Shown in pieces: positions 25,314-35,700 of a stretch of DNA of 64,000 nucleotides. Each line of letters opens with the position of its first letter. The first letter of the stretch is position 1. This DNA is from Macrocystis pyrifera (lineage: Eukaryota; Sar; Phaeophyceae; Laminariales; Laminariaceae), in the NCBI GenBank assembly GCA_031763025.1, contig JASSKH010000017.1, positions 4,468,041 to 4,532,040 of the forward strand, read 5' to 3'. The notes under the pieces are model-generated. The model saw nothing but the letters and a program-made list of their open reading frames with translations. It was not told where the DNA came from and did no database searches. The translations under genes were made by a program, and so were the position numbers.

Positions 25314-27482
25314 GAACACGAAAAAGGGTAAGTAACGATGCACCACCGTGAAAAAACGCCTCCTATGTCGGGCTATAAATACGAGACCAACTTGCAGCAA
25401 CCGTCAACAGCAACACCAAAAAAAAAAAAAAAAAAAAAAAAAACGCTGAATTAATAATAAGCGTTGTCATTTTGCGCGCACCCCGTGGACGTGAAGGAAC
25501 ACCCTTCGATTACGAAAAAAAAAAAAAAAAAAAAACGCTTTGACTCTCAGGTACACACACGGTCGTTCCGCGAGCGCCAATTTTGACAAAAAAAAACACG
25601 GCATCAACTTAACATCTTCTCTCCACCATCACCATACAACAACAACAGCAACGGCAACAAACAGCAACACAACTGAGACACGGCTCGAACGTCGACAATT
25701 TACCGGCCAAAATCTGCCCAGCACGGGGTTAACATGGGAAGCACAGAGAAGGAGGAGCGAAAATTCGAGAGAAAAATCATGACATTTGTTTGGCTCAGTA
25801 GAAACGACCCTATAAGGCCATTCATTGCCCTAAGAAAAAACAAATGATTTTCGCGACGCGTTTTCGTTCTTTAGGCCATCTCTTATGGCAAACCGGTTTT
25901 GGTTTCTGGAAATCGAGGTTTCAGCACCTTCGCAGGCGTGTTTGACCAGGGAAACGGCCGAATCGGGCACGCTTTTCTTGGAGTCGCACCAGCCATTTTG
26001 CGAGAGGCATGCAACGCCGTTTGCCGTTCCTTCAGGATAGCAGTTTGAAAATATGTCGACACATTCTAGTTTCCTCTTTTCACCTTCGGACGCGATTTAT
26101 CTGGAAAAGAGGCCCTTTTGTCGGCTGAAACGTCGAGATATATATATGAAAATGCCTTGTTGATTTTTTTTGTCAGAAAATGACAACATCGTAAAAACTT
26201 GGAACGACACCCCTGGAGAAAAGAAAAACGGGTCTAGATACCTCTCCCCAAAAGACCGCAAGTATTCCGACAAGAGCGAGCCTGATTCGGTCGGACGCCG
26301 GGTCAAAAATACGTGAAAGCACGTATAAAACACAGTTTTGGGTAAGTTTTTTCGGTTTTCAAAACCCTCCCATAAGAGACGGCCTTAGAAACGACCTTAA
26401 GGCCGGTATTTATCCTACCCCTTATAGAGGCCGTGGGTCTTCCCCTGGCTACAAAAACCGTTACTCCTACTAACAGCGGCGCAATGCCGCGGACATCGCG
26501 GGTCGATAAGTTTTGCTGCTGCCCATCTGCCGGCGGATGTAAAAAAGCAAACCAAGCAAAACAAAAAAAAAACACGAAAAGCAAGAGCCGAGCCGAGCCG
26601 AGCCAGCTAAGCTGGGCAGAGCAAGAGCCGCACGAAAAAACGAGTCAGCTTTTACGGTGTCCTCTAAAAAAGAGCCAGGCACTACGGGTCATTCATATCG
26701 GAGAGATTTTTTCCATAATTTCCATTTTTTCCACGCAAATTCTTAATCTTCCCGATTTTTCCTACTTTTTTCTCCAAATATGTAAAAGTGAACATTCCTG
26801 TTTTTTTGGCTTCTGGAGAACTTCACGAATTGTGACAGAACGCTTCCGAATCTTGATACATATCTCCAAGTATTTTCAAACTTTGGAAATTCTGGAAAAA
26901 AACTCTCCGATAAGAATGAGTCTAATAGTTTGTTCCTGTTTGCAGCTTTTCTTGTTTTTTCATTCAACAGATATTGTTACGCCGCAAAACCGCATCGAAG
27001 CAATATACGGCACAGGCACGCTATAATGTACGAATACGAGCGCGTGGCTAAGAGTCTAGAGAAAGCAAAGCCCCGCAGCTGTCCGATGATGGCGTTAGCT
27101 GTCGCTCTCGTCGTCGTCGCGCTGTCTAAAGCCTCTCCGGACCCTTTCCCGCCGCCCGTGGCCATTTGATGAGCCCCCTTGGCGCCGCCCTCCGCGCTCG
27201 CCCCTTCCGGCTTTTGGCTCGCCTACGGAACAAGCATGCACATTCAAAGCACGGGGGTAGTAACACACATACGGCGGTGCGGTCTGCTGTGGGAAACAGG
27301 ACACGATACCATGGGCGGGCTCCAAAACACGGTGACGGCAAAGACAAGCCAACGCCAACACTCAACAAGGCACCCTCTCCTCTCCTCTCCCCCCCTCTCC
27401 TCCCCCGCCAACAAAGCTACAAACTCCATATTTTGCACCTCGAAAACGTTGCGCTTCTGCTGTAGCGGCCACTCCCCGTTTT

Positions 27483-27552
27483 CCTGATGCCTGGTCAATG
27501 GTCAAATGGCAAAGGCATGCAACAAGTGAGCACGCCCCCCCCCCCCCCCCTT
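27483..27552 (+). mobile_element. Family B LINE 3' end with C-run
   Basis: TGATGCCTGGTCAATGGTCA, AATGGCAAAGGCATGCAACA and AGTGAGCACGCC end in about 17 C. It lies about 95 bases beyond the PhLP1 stop codon. Confidence 0.7.
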
Positions 27553-27646
27553 TTCTCCCCTGCGACCCCCTCTCCCCCCCCCGCCCCCCCTCCGTCCCCT
27601 CCCCTCCCCTCCCCTCCCCCGCCGACATAGCTATGAGCCCCCTAGT

Positions 27647-28193
27647 TTAATTTCGCACCTCGAACACGTCGTGCTCCTGTAGCAGCCACTCTACGTCTTC
27701 CTGGGTGAAGTTCTCCCCGATGTCGTCCGTGACTCGGGTGACGCACCCAACGACCTCTCCCGCCCGGTACAGCAGAAGGGTCGGCAGCGCCACAGGGTCG
27801 TAGTCGCCCCCCTCTGCCGCCGAGCTCCTCAGCCGCAAAAATTTCACCGCGGGCTGCTTCGCCGCGAGGACCTGAACTCGGAGGTAGGGGGGAGGGGGGG
27901 GGGGGGGGGTGATTGGTTGGTTGGTGGTGGTGTTGGTGGTGGTGATGGCGGGTGTTGTTGGTGGGTGTTGGTGGTGGTGGTGGTGGTAGTGTTGGCGTTC
28001 GTGGTGGGTGGTGTTGATATTGCGGGGGACCATAGTAAATAGGACCAAATATTGTTAGTAAAAATAGGAATATGTAAAGGTTTTTGTGTCTACCGTAGGT
28101 CCTTTTTAATAGGGCCCCCCGGAATAGTACTATATTGGTGTCGGTGTTGGTGGTGTTGGTGTTGATGTTGGCGTTATTGGTGGTAGTGGTGAT

Positions 28194-28229
<36 letters not shown>

Positions 28230-30811
28230 CGTAACTAGTGTCCCTGCAGAGATAAGCGCCGCCCGGGTTGTTCCGCGTCTTCGCGTGACACCGGCGTTGA
28301 CTACGCAAGAGGGGTTATTTGCAGACCTCCTGTCGCCCTCTGCGATAAAAACCTGTCCACTCTACGGGTACGAGTCTACTGCTTGTGTGGGTCGTCTGAA
28401 TGACTGACCACGGGCACGCGCAAAAGTAAAATCCCAGATTGCGCGTAATTTCTAGCGCGGCGTGTGTCGGCTGGGGGGGGGGGGGGGGAGGGAGGGCGTA
28501 CTCATTTGTTGCTTGTCATTAGACCATTGACCACGCATCCCTTTCGAGACGGAGTACCGTTCCCTACTCCAAATGGAGACGTCCAACGTTTGGGCGCTTT
28601 TTGCGTTGTTTTCATATATTACGTACCAGGTAGAAACTTTTTCCTAATCTTATCCCCTTCCTGTGAGGGGGAGGGGAGGGGGTGGGGGGTCAGCAGCACG
28701 TGGCGCGCCGCTCTCTTTGTGACGTGAAATTGTTCTTGTATTTTTCGCGGGGTTGCCGCTTCGACGCGTCCACCACTCCCAACGAATAAGTAAGTACCGT
28801 TGGGGTATAAATAAGAGTACCCGACGGTTCTCACATTTCCCACCCAGAGTACTCCGTGGCATATAATATTACGGGGGGCCATAGTAAACAGGACCAAATA
28901 TCGTTAGTACAAATAGGGAAATATATAGGATTTTGTGTCTACCGTAGGTCCTATTTAATATGTTGCCCCGTAATAGGATATTTGCGAAGAACACACTGTA
29001 GTTGGAACCGCTTTGATTGGGTTTGTTGTGGTCTTGCTTTCCTATATCAACATGAATCCAACCCATGGGACCTCCCCAAGAGTTAATTAACCCAAAACCC
29101 AAGAATAACTAGGTCAAAAGTGGCGTTTTTTGGCCACCTCTTTTCGAAATATTCTCGGGTAGGGTCAACTCTTAGGAAGGTTCCCATGGGTTGGGGTCAT
29201 TTCATGTATATGGGAAACAGATCACAAGGCACCCATCCAGATTGGTTGCGACCAACTCCTTCGCAAACTTATTAAATACCATGTACCAGAGAGACCGAAG
29301 CGAAGGAGGGCGCAGAACTGGACCATCTGCCGGGTCTCCCGAGCAAGGGACGGGCATGTAGAGAATAAAAGCCGCGTCACTCACTGCTCAACAGCACGCT
29401 ACGTACGCATACACGCATGATAGCTGCGTCTCCCGCGAGTGAAAAAGCTCTCTTCTGCCCATCGCGGCGCATTCGACAACTGCGTTGTCCGGCAATCGCG
29501 CGCATTGCTGTGCAGCCGACCCCTTGCGCGAGCACACGGATCACCTGCACCTGGGTGGGGCGGCTGTGTACGGGGCAAAAATGTGTAAACACCAAACCCC
29601 TCCTATCAACAGAACCGAATCCAAGTTTCGCGGGAAAAAAAAAAAAAATGGACTTAAGAGTTGGAATGAGTTTTCAGCAGAGAAAGGGCTAAAACACGCG
29701 CCCGAGAGACAGCTACAACGGAGGACCATAGTAAATAACACCTACGGTACACACAAAAAAATTATATATTTCCCTATTTTTACCAACAAAATTTGGTCCC
29801 ATTTACTCTATAGGTCCTCCGTAATAAACAATAGGAAGATTGCTGCCAGGTACAACAGCACATTATGCTTTAGTAGCACAACCACCCGAGTAAACCGCAT
29901 TCACACCACGGACGCCTCGCAGCAAGGCCGGCCAACCCCCGCCCCCCCCCCCCCCCCCGATCCTAGGAGATAGATGTTGGCCGCGAAGGAACAGGAAGGG
30001 GATAAGGTAAGCATATATACTTTTATGAAATACCTGGTACATGGAGAAAACGTAACGAGCGCCTAAATGTTGGAGGTTGGAGGTGTCTCTACCAGGAGTA
30101 GCAACAGTGTTTTTTCCCGAAAAGATGCGTGGTCAATGGTCAGCAGACTAAAGCAAGCAACAAATGGGTACGCCCCTCGCCTTGACCCCCCCCCCCCCCC
30201 CCACCCACCTCCAAAAAAAAGCGGTTCATGCGGCGGCATGCTCCGATGTACGGCTCGTACAGGTGCACCACCACGCTCGTCCTGGGGTCCTCCGTGTCCA
30301 CAGCCGACACGAAAGTGGACCGCTCCACCTCCTTAATCTGTCCGAATTGCGGCCGTCCCGCCGTCGCCTTCAGCTGCTCCAGCCGCCGCCTGCGGTAGCT
30401 CCCCATGAATCCCCCATCATCTTCGTCATCGTCATCGCTGTCGCTGTCGCTGTCTGCGCGGCCGCGTTGTGTATTGGTGGAGGCGGCGGCGGCGGCGGCG
30501 GCCGAGCCGGGTACGGTGTGGCCCTCCGTCATGCGTTTTAGCATCGCCGCTCGGTACTCCTTGGCAAGGAGGTCCTCTGCGGGGACGCGGAGACGGAAGA
30601 CGGGAGACGGGGCGGGGGGAGGGGGGGGAAGGAGTCATTGGGGGCTGGCTCACAGGGCTGTGCCCGTCTGCATATACAGACATTAGCAGGGCCGTTTCGT
30701 CTCAAGTGCTCAACCGGGGTCAAGCAGGCACGACCACGTACGTACATCCGTACTGCTGTACCGCTGTTCGGTTTGTAGCCGTACAGCCGAGACACACAGA
30801 GAAAGATAGCT

Positions 30812-30859
<48 letters not shown>

Positions 30860-31742
30860 GCAGCAGTGGCAGCGGCGACGGGCTAGGTGGGAGCAGGACG
30901 ACAGAACAGCAGCAATATCCTGCTGATACCACAGGTTACAGCTGACGAACACTAAACGACAGGGCAGTTTGTCCAACAGTTTACAAGGATTTCGTATCAT
31001 ACCGCCCGTTGTCTGGTCACGCGGTGTGCCATGCTGCCGACGTTTACGCCTGTGTGGTATCCACCTCAAGACTACACGTATCACACAGCAGTCGATAATC
31101 GAACTCACGCATACCACGTATCATACCAGTATATGATGGTTGGAACGGATAACCTACTGCATTACCTACTGCTGTACTACTGCTCATAACCTACTGTAGT
31201 CTACGCACTCAGCGCTGACTAAGTAGGCCCCAATCACACAGTGAGTCATCCCTTCCAACCAACACTACCGCACTATGATACGTACGTACACATGTTTTAC
31301 GAGCCATATGATACGCACGTACACATGTTTTACGAGCCGCACTACGATACGTACGTATACCAGGTACATGTTTTACAAGCCCACGGAGCACCAGCCAGGA
31401 GCGGGACATCACAAGGTACTATTAATAATAGTAAGTACTGGCTGTAGCACCTGCATCCGCCGACAGCTTCCAGGCATCGTAATCGGCCAGCACACCCTTC
31501 ACCCCCGTCCGCGCCCTCTCCTTCTCCTGGCGGGCCATGATCGTCCGCCGGATCGGCTCGGGGCAGTCGGTGTCCACCCACTTCTTTTGCTTCTCCAGCT
31601 CCGTCATCTCGGCCTCCGGGTCGCTCGCCTCCCGGTCTATCCAGTCTGCTCTCGCGCGCTCCCCCTCCTCATCGCTGTCCTTGTCCCACCAGGTGTACTT
31701 GCCGGGGATGTTTTTCTTCAGGATTTTGTCCTCGAGGTCTCC
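27647..31742 (-). CDS. PDCL: Phosducin-like protein PhLP1 (CCT and G-beta co-chaperone)
   Basis: Members of this family are cytosolic co-chaperones of the CCT chaperonin that help fold and assemble G-beta subunits and affect tubulin and actin folding. I read three minus-strand exons: 31742-31451, 30576-30209 and 27871-27647, in phase, giving 294 residues up to TAA. Order: an N-terminal DLEDKILKK with an acidic stretch (residues ~1-30), GVKGVLADYDAWK (~80, like the family GPKGVI.DW..F), a helical segment with an SDSDSDDDDEDD acidic run, GSYRRRRLEQLK and PQFGQIKEV, then a thioredoxin-like fold with VVVHLYEPYIGACRRMN, PAVKFLRLRSS, ALPTLLLYRAGEVVG and RVTDDIGENF. These last blocks match PhLP1 better than PhLP2. 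The visible first exon lacks an ATG. An acceptor-like TCATAG before GGAGAC implies a short upstream exon between about 31750 and 32700, which I could not place. The gene is divergent from DNALI1. Introns are about 0.9 kb and 2.3 kb. Confidence 0.88.
28020..28125 (-). mobile_element. MITE family 1 copy in PhLP1 intron
   Basis: TGCGGGGGACCATAGTAAAT and AGGACCAAATATTGTTAGTA run to ACCGTAGGTCC and AGGGCCCCCCGGAAT. The element is flanked by TGGTG-type repeats. Confidence 0.8.
28195..28229 (+). repeat. Poly(G) tract, about 34 bases
   Basis: A G homopolymer following a TTGGTGTTGGTG repeat. In the transcribed (minus) sense of PhLP1 it is a C-run. Confidence 0.85.
28467..28680 (-). mobile_element. 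Family B LINE 3' end, longer copy
   Basis: GCGTACTCATTTGTTGC, CATTGACCACGCATCCCTTT and CGAGACGGAGTACCGTTCC run into a segment matching the LINE coding tail (TTTGGGCGC...TTGTTTTC), with ACGTACCAGGTAGAAACTTT in place of the usual sequence. Noncoding through several breaks. Confidence 0.75.
28869..28973 (-). mobile_element. MITE family 1 copy
   Basis: TTACGGGGGGCCATAGTAAA and CAGGACCAAATATCGTTAGT run to CTACCGTAGGTCCTATTTAA and GTTGCCCCGTAA. Confidence 0.85.
29045..29205. mobile_element. Inverted-repeat element of about 150 bp
   Basis: GAATCCAACCCATGGGACCT and CCCCAAGAGTT are mirrored by AACTCTTAGGAAGGTTCCCA and TGGGTTGGGGTC. The middle is AT-rich with TTTTTTGGCC. No second copy was seen, so it may be a single old MITE. 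Confidence 0.6.
29719..29825 (+). mobile_element. MITE family 1 copy, diverged
   Basis: GGAGGACCATAGTAAATAAC, CTACGGTACACAC and TTTGGTCCCATTTACTC to GGTCCTCCGTAA. It carries an inserted TA near the right end. Confidence 0.75.
29955..30202 (+). mobile_element. Family B LINE 3' end in PhLP1 intron
   Basis: GGAGATAGATGTTGGCCGCG and GGAACAGGAAGGGGATAAGG match the coding tail of the LINE at 5512-5560. The copy ends with GTCAATGGTCAGCAG and CAACAAATGGGTACGCCCC plus a C-run, and lies 7 bases from the PhLP1 exon 2 donor at 30208. Confidence 0.75.
30812..30865 (+). repeat. CAG trinucleotide repeat
   Basis: About 17 CAG units end with a CGG and a TGG variant. It lies in the PhLP1 intron between exons at 31451 and 30576, where it is CTG in the sense orientation. 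Confidence 0.9.
31275..31385 (+). repeat. Three tandem units with ACGTACACATGTTTTACGAG
   Basis: Units of about 38 bases start TATGATACGTACGTACAC and end ATGTTTTACGAGCC. The third unit carries a TATACCAGGTACATG change. Confidence 0.8.
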
Positions 31743-32784
31743 CTATGACACAGATACGTTTGTGGGCGGGGGTACGGTTGTGGGTGGGGTGGGCGCATTG
31801 GTGAGGTGAGTGTGATGGGGTGGGGTGAGGTGGGGTGGGGTGAGGTTGGGTGGGGTGGGCGGGTGGGTAGGTGAGTAAGTGGGTGGGTGAGGTGGGTTGG
31901 TGGGTAGGTGAGCAGGTGGGTGATGTGGGTGATGTGGGTTATATGCACATATGGATTGACACTGGCGAGTATACCTGCTATAACGCAGTAGGCGACGGTT
32001 TTTGTTGTGTGTGGGATTAAGATATTCAATGGAAATCTGGAGAGAGCGGTGGAGAGAGCGGCGCGGCGGCTGCGGGCGAGGGAGGGGGTTGCATACTTCG
32101 TGATGTTCTGATTGCTCTACAGAGCGGCGGGTGCTCGTTCGTCAGCAATTGTTTTCAATTAGACCTCGTCACCACCGCAACGGCTTCGACCGCAAGCACT
32201 TGCAGACAAGAGAATACCTTTCTAAGAGGGTGGTGCCCCAAAGTTAGCACACACCGGCAGGTCTTTCGCAGCAGAATCAGAGCTGTATATACTGACACCT
32301 TGAAGGCTCCTGAGAGAGCAAAAGGAGGACTGAGGACAGATATCGGTGCCTGGACCAACGGACTATTCCGTCTGAGGCGCACGTCTCGTGCTGCAGCGTT
32401 CCGTCATATTATCGAGAAAACATCGCAGGTCAGCAACACAAACATATACGAGTTCTGCCCCTACCCTCACCATCTTGATGTCCTCGCTCTGTCCTTCGCC
32501 ACGCTGCGCACTGCGCACGCTTTCGCGGAGCCTTTGTTCTTCCCTCGAAGTAGCTGTGAAAAAAGACACCCAGCATCATCGAAACCCATCCATGAAACCG
32601 TAAAAATACTGGCTTTTCTTTTTGTGATCCAACGTCTAACGTCGACCTTTGAGTTGTGTTTTAGCGTGTTTGCCAACCCATTGGCCCTCGACAAACGGGG
32701 ATTCAAGCAGCCCATGCCACACAGCGATCAGGCTTCCTTCCTGAACTTTCCCAGTTTTGTTGCTGCCGCTCCCGTCGCACAAAA
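31743..32784. promoter_or_regulatory. Divergent region between PhLP1 and DNALI1
   Basis: About 1 kb lies between the first visible PhLP1 exon (minus) and the DNALI1 start codon (plus). It contains a GGTGGGTGGGG-type repeat (31800-31930) and must also hold the missing first PhLP1 exon. A shared promoter is inferred from geometry only. Confidence 0.45.
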
Positions 32785-35700
32785 ATGGACGATAGCGTGG
32801 GGACAGGGGCGGAGATATCGGATGGCATGCAATTCCCTCTTACGGTACCCCAGACGCTGATGAAGTACGATCCGCCGATCTTCGCCGGCTTGCAGCCCTC
32901 GTCCGACAGCGGCATCCGGAACAGCAATAACAACGGCGGCGGCGCGGGTATGGTGGGGGGGGCAGCCTGGCAGGGGAAACAAGGGCCAGCAGGGAGGAAA
33001 CGCCCAGGGAAAGACGTCTCAACTGGACGACATGGTGAACTCCATGTTGCCGCCTCGAGAGTGGACGGAGGAGACAGGAACGTGGATGCAGTACGTGAGC
33101 AAGGATCCGGCTACAAGGTTGGCGGTCATCACGTTGCAGGTACCTACACCACAGGGAGGGACTGGGCAGGGGTGGCGTGGCAGGAGTGTATACACACGTC
33201 GAATCAACATGGAAGAGGTTTTGCTTTTGGTGCATACAGCAGTACTTCTATTTCGTACGTACACAAAACCGACCTGCAACTACAGCTACAGTACAGTAGT
33301 ACTACTGCTGTTTCGTGCGTACACTTGAATCCACTATTTTTGGCTCATAGGCTACGATACGTCGTAACACTGTTGCTGTTGCTGCATGCTGTGCGTTGCG
33401 TTCGAGGCAAGGAGCACGCAATACTGCACAATACTTTACTCTTCGCGCACAAGATGATATGCTGTCACGGGTCATGATGCACTCTGTACGTACAGCGGTG
33501 TCGTCTTACAGTAGTATACCATGCCAACATTGCCTTTGCCCTCCTGGACTTGAGAGGGAAAAATTGACCGTAACAAGTAACGATTACAGCAACGGTGACT
33601 GCAGGATTTGCGGGGTGATATAGCTTGGTGTACGAGCTACACAACGGAAGGAGTCGTGCGGCACGAGTACAACATGGTCCTGCCCGTCCGTGCCGGGAGC
33701 TCGCGCCGCTTGTAGACATTTGTTAACACCAAATGTATCCTTGTTTTGGTCGCTACATATCTCGGGGTCCCTGGGGTTGAAGAGAACGCGCGAGCGCCGT
33801 CTCCACAACGAGGGGATGCAACACGCACTGCACACTTTGACGCATTTATTGTCAGGGGCGTTCACAGGGTCTCGGGTTAAGCATTGCGGGTCAGATCGGG
33901 TCGAGTCTAGTAAGGGTTGCCCGACCCGATCCGTGAGGGTTTGAAAGCCTCCGGACCCGACCCGATCCGACCCGACTCAACCAGACCCGACCCATGATAT
34001 TTTGAAAGCTACCTGACCCATCCCGAGGGTCGCGTCATGACTCGTGAAGAGCCTGGGTTGTTGTTATATGCCAGCTACTAATAATACGTTCTACTTCAAG
34101 GGTTGGTTGGCTATCCCTGCTAACCTATTGAGAAATGGTGAGGACGATTACGCGATCCGTTGTCGACGGTGCCTCGGGCGCACATCACCTCGTTCCCTTC
34201 GATGGGGAAGCGTATACCGATTATCTCTAGGCCAGGAATAGTTAAATAAGTTACGCCTACGAGCACGACGAGTAGGGCATCGAACGACCGTACGAGCTCT
34301 CCCGCCCCCACCTGCGCGGACAGGTGTAACCCACCTGTTCATAGAGGTTACGAGTAAACATGTACCGTACGAGTTGCACTGCAGACCTTGACATGCAAGA
34401 AAACAAACGTCGTCCGCTACAAAGGGGAGGCAGAAGGAAACAACGAGGCATTAAAAGTGGGGGCACGAAACATATCTTCTGCAGGGTTGGCGAGGGTCTT
34501 CGCCCGTGTCACAAGCACACCACGTTTTAATACTAATTTTTTGGTACACGCATACCACGCAATTTGGCTTCCTGCCTGTATCTCAGTACGCACGTATACA
34601 CTGGATTGCCATTCAAAATTCACTAACCTCTCCATTTTTTCCGAGGTGCAGGAGCATTTGGACCGGAAGCTCCTTGAGCGACAGGCGCTGGAAACCGGAA
34701 TATGTCCCGTTCGCGAAGACCTCTACACCCAAGCATTCGGTACGCACAGTAGGTTGCGCGGAGTGCAGTTCAGTGCAGCATTCGAGGCTAGTGTGTGTTG
34801 TGGTAGCTTGTGGTATCCGCTCTGGTCGTCCGTGGTGCCCAGAAGACGTCAGGGCGAGCCAAACAACTCAATACCAGCCACGTGGTGAGAAATCAAGTCT
34901 TGCTGTTACAGGGGACCATAGTAAATAGGACCTATGGTACAGACAAAAACCTATACATTTCCCTATTTTTACTAAAAACATTTGGTCCTATTTACTATGG
35001 TCCCCTGTAATAGGGACAACCTGCATACAGCAGTAGTCGGGCCCGAGGGTCACACTGCCCATATCAACGTAGTTAACTAAAACCATTAATAAAAAAACTG
35101 CGTGTAGTAAGCAGAGGTGCTCCTCGCGAGTTTCGCTTCCATCAGCACCTCGCACCCTTAACCCCGACCGCGAAATACACCAGCGGCTCTGCATCACTAC
35201 CAGCATATGTTCGAGCAATGAAGGGTGGGCCGGTCTTTGGTGAATTCGTCCCCTCCGTCGATCGCTCAGAACGCACCTTTTCCTTTGTGGTTGCAACTGG
35301 TTTAAACCACACTAGAGGGATGACTTTCGATCTCTTGAGTTTTGAAAAAAAAAATCGTGGTATTACCGCAAAAAGTTTGCATGTTGACGACCCAGACCGC
35401 ACCGACCGCCGCTATGTATACGCAGCGTTAGTTTCCCCCACGTCACCGCGTTTTGTGTCAGCCGCGTTCGGTCGCGATGCACACAACCGCGCAACTCAGA
35501 ACAAGAATGGATGCCCCAGAGTAAGATGCCTATATACCGCCAGTCAAAAAGCGATGTACTCTGTATGACAACGAACGCTGCTACTGTTGTACTTCATACC
35601 GGCAATGAGTCTTGGTCAATGTAAGGCAGCCGCTTTCTTTCTGGTTGAGAGATTCGTTTTGGTTTAGAGCTGAAACTCTGCGCCAGCTCGCTGAAAGCGG

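Larger units (their letters stand above)
22565..27646. other. Intergenic region between the CFAP97D-like gene and PhLP1
   Basis: These 5.1 kb lie between two genes whose 3' ends face each other. They hold MITEs of families 1, 2 and 3, an AGAC tetranucleotide repeat at 23499-23537, a perfect hairpin at 24691-24724, A-runs at 25419-25443 and 25515-25535, and one family B element. Frames such as 27028-27169 match nothing I know. No gene is supported. Confidence 0.65.

Noticed and set aside
27028..27169. Short frame with a hydrophobic MMALAVALVVVALSKA stretch
   Set aside because: It could be a signal peptide or small membrane protein, but there is no homologue I know, no splice partner, and it sits in unexplained intergenic DNA.
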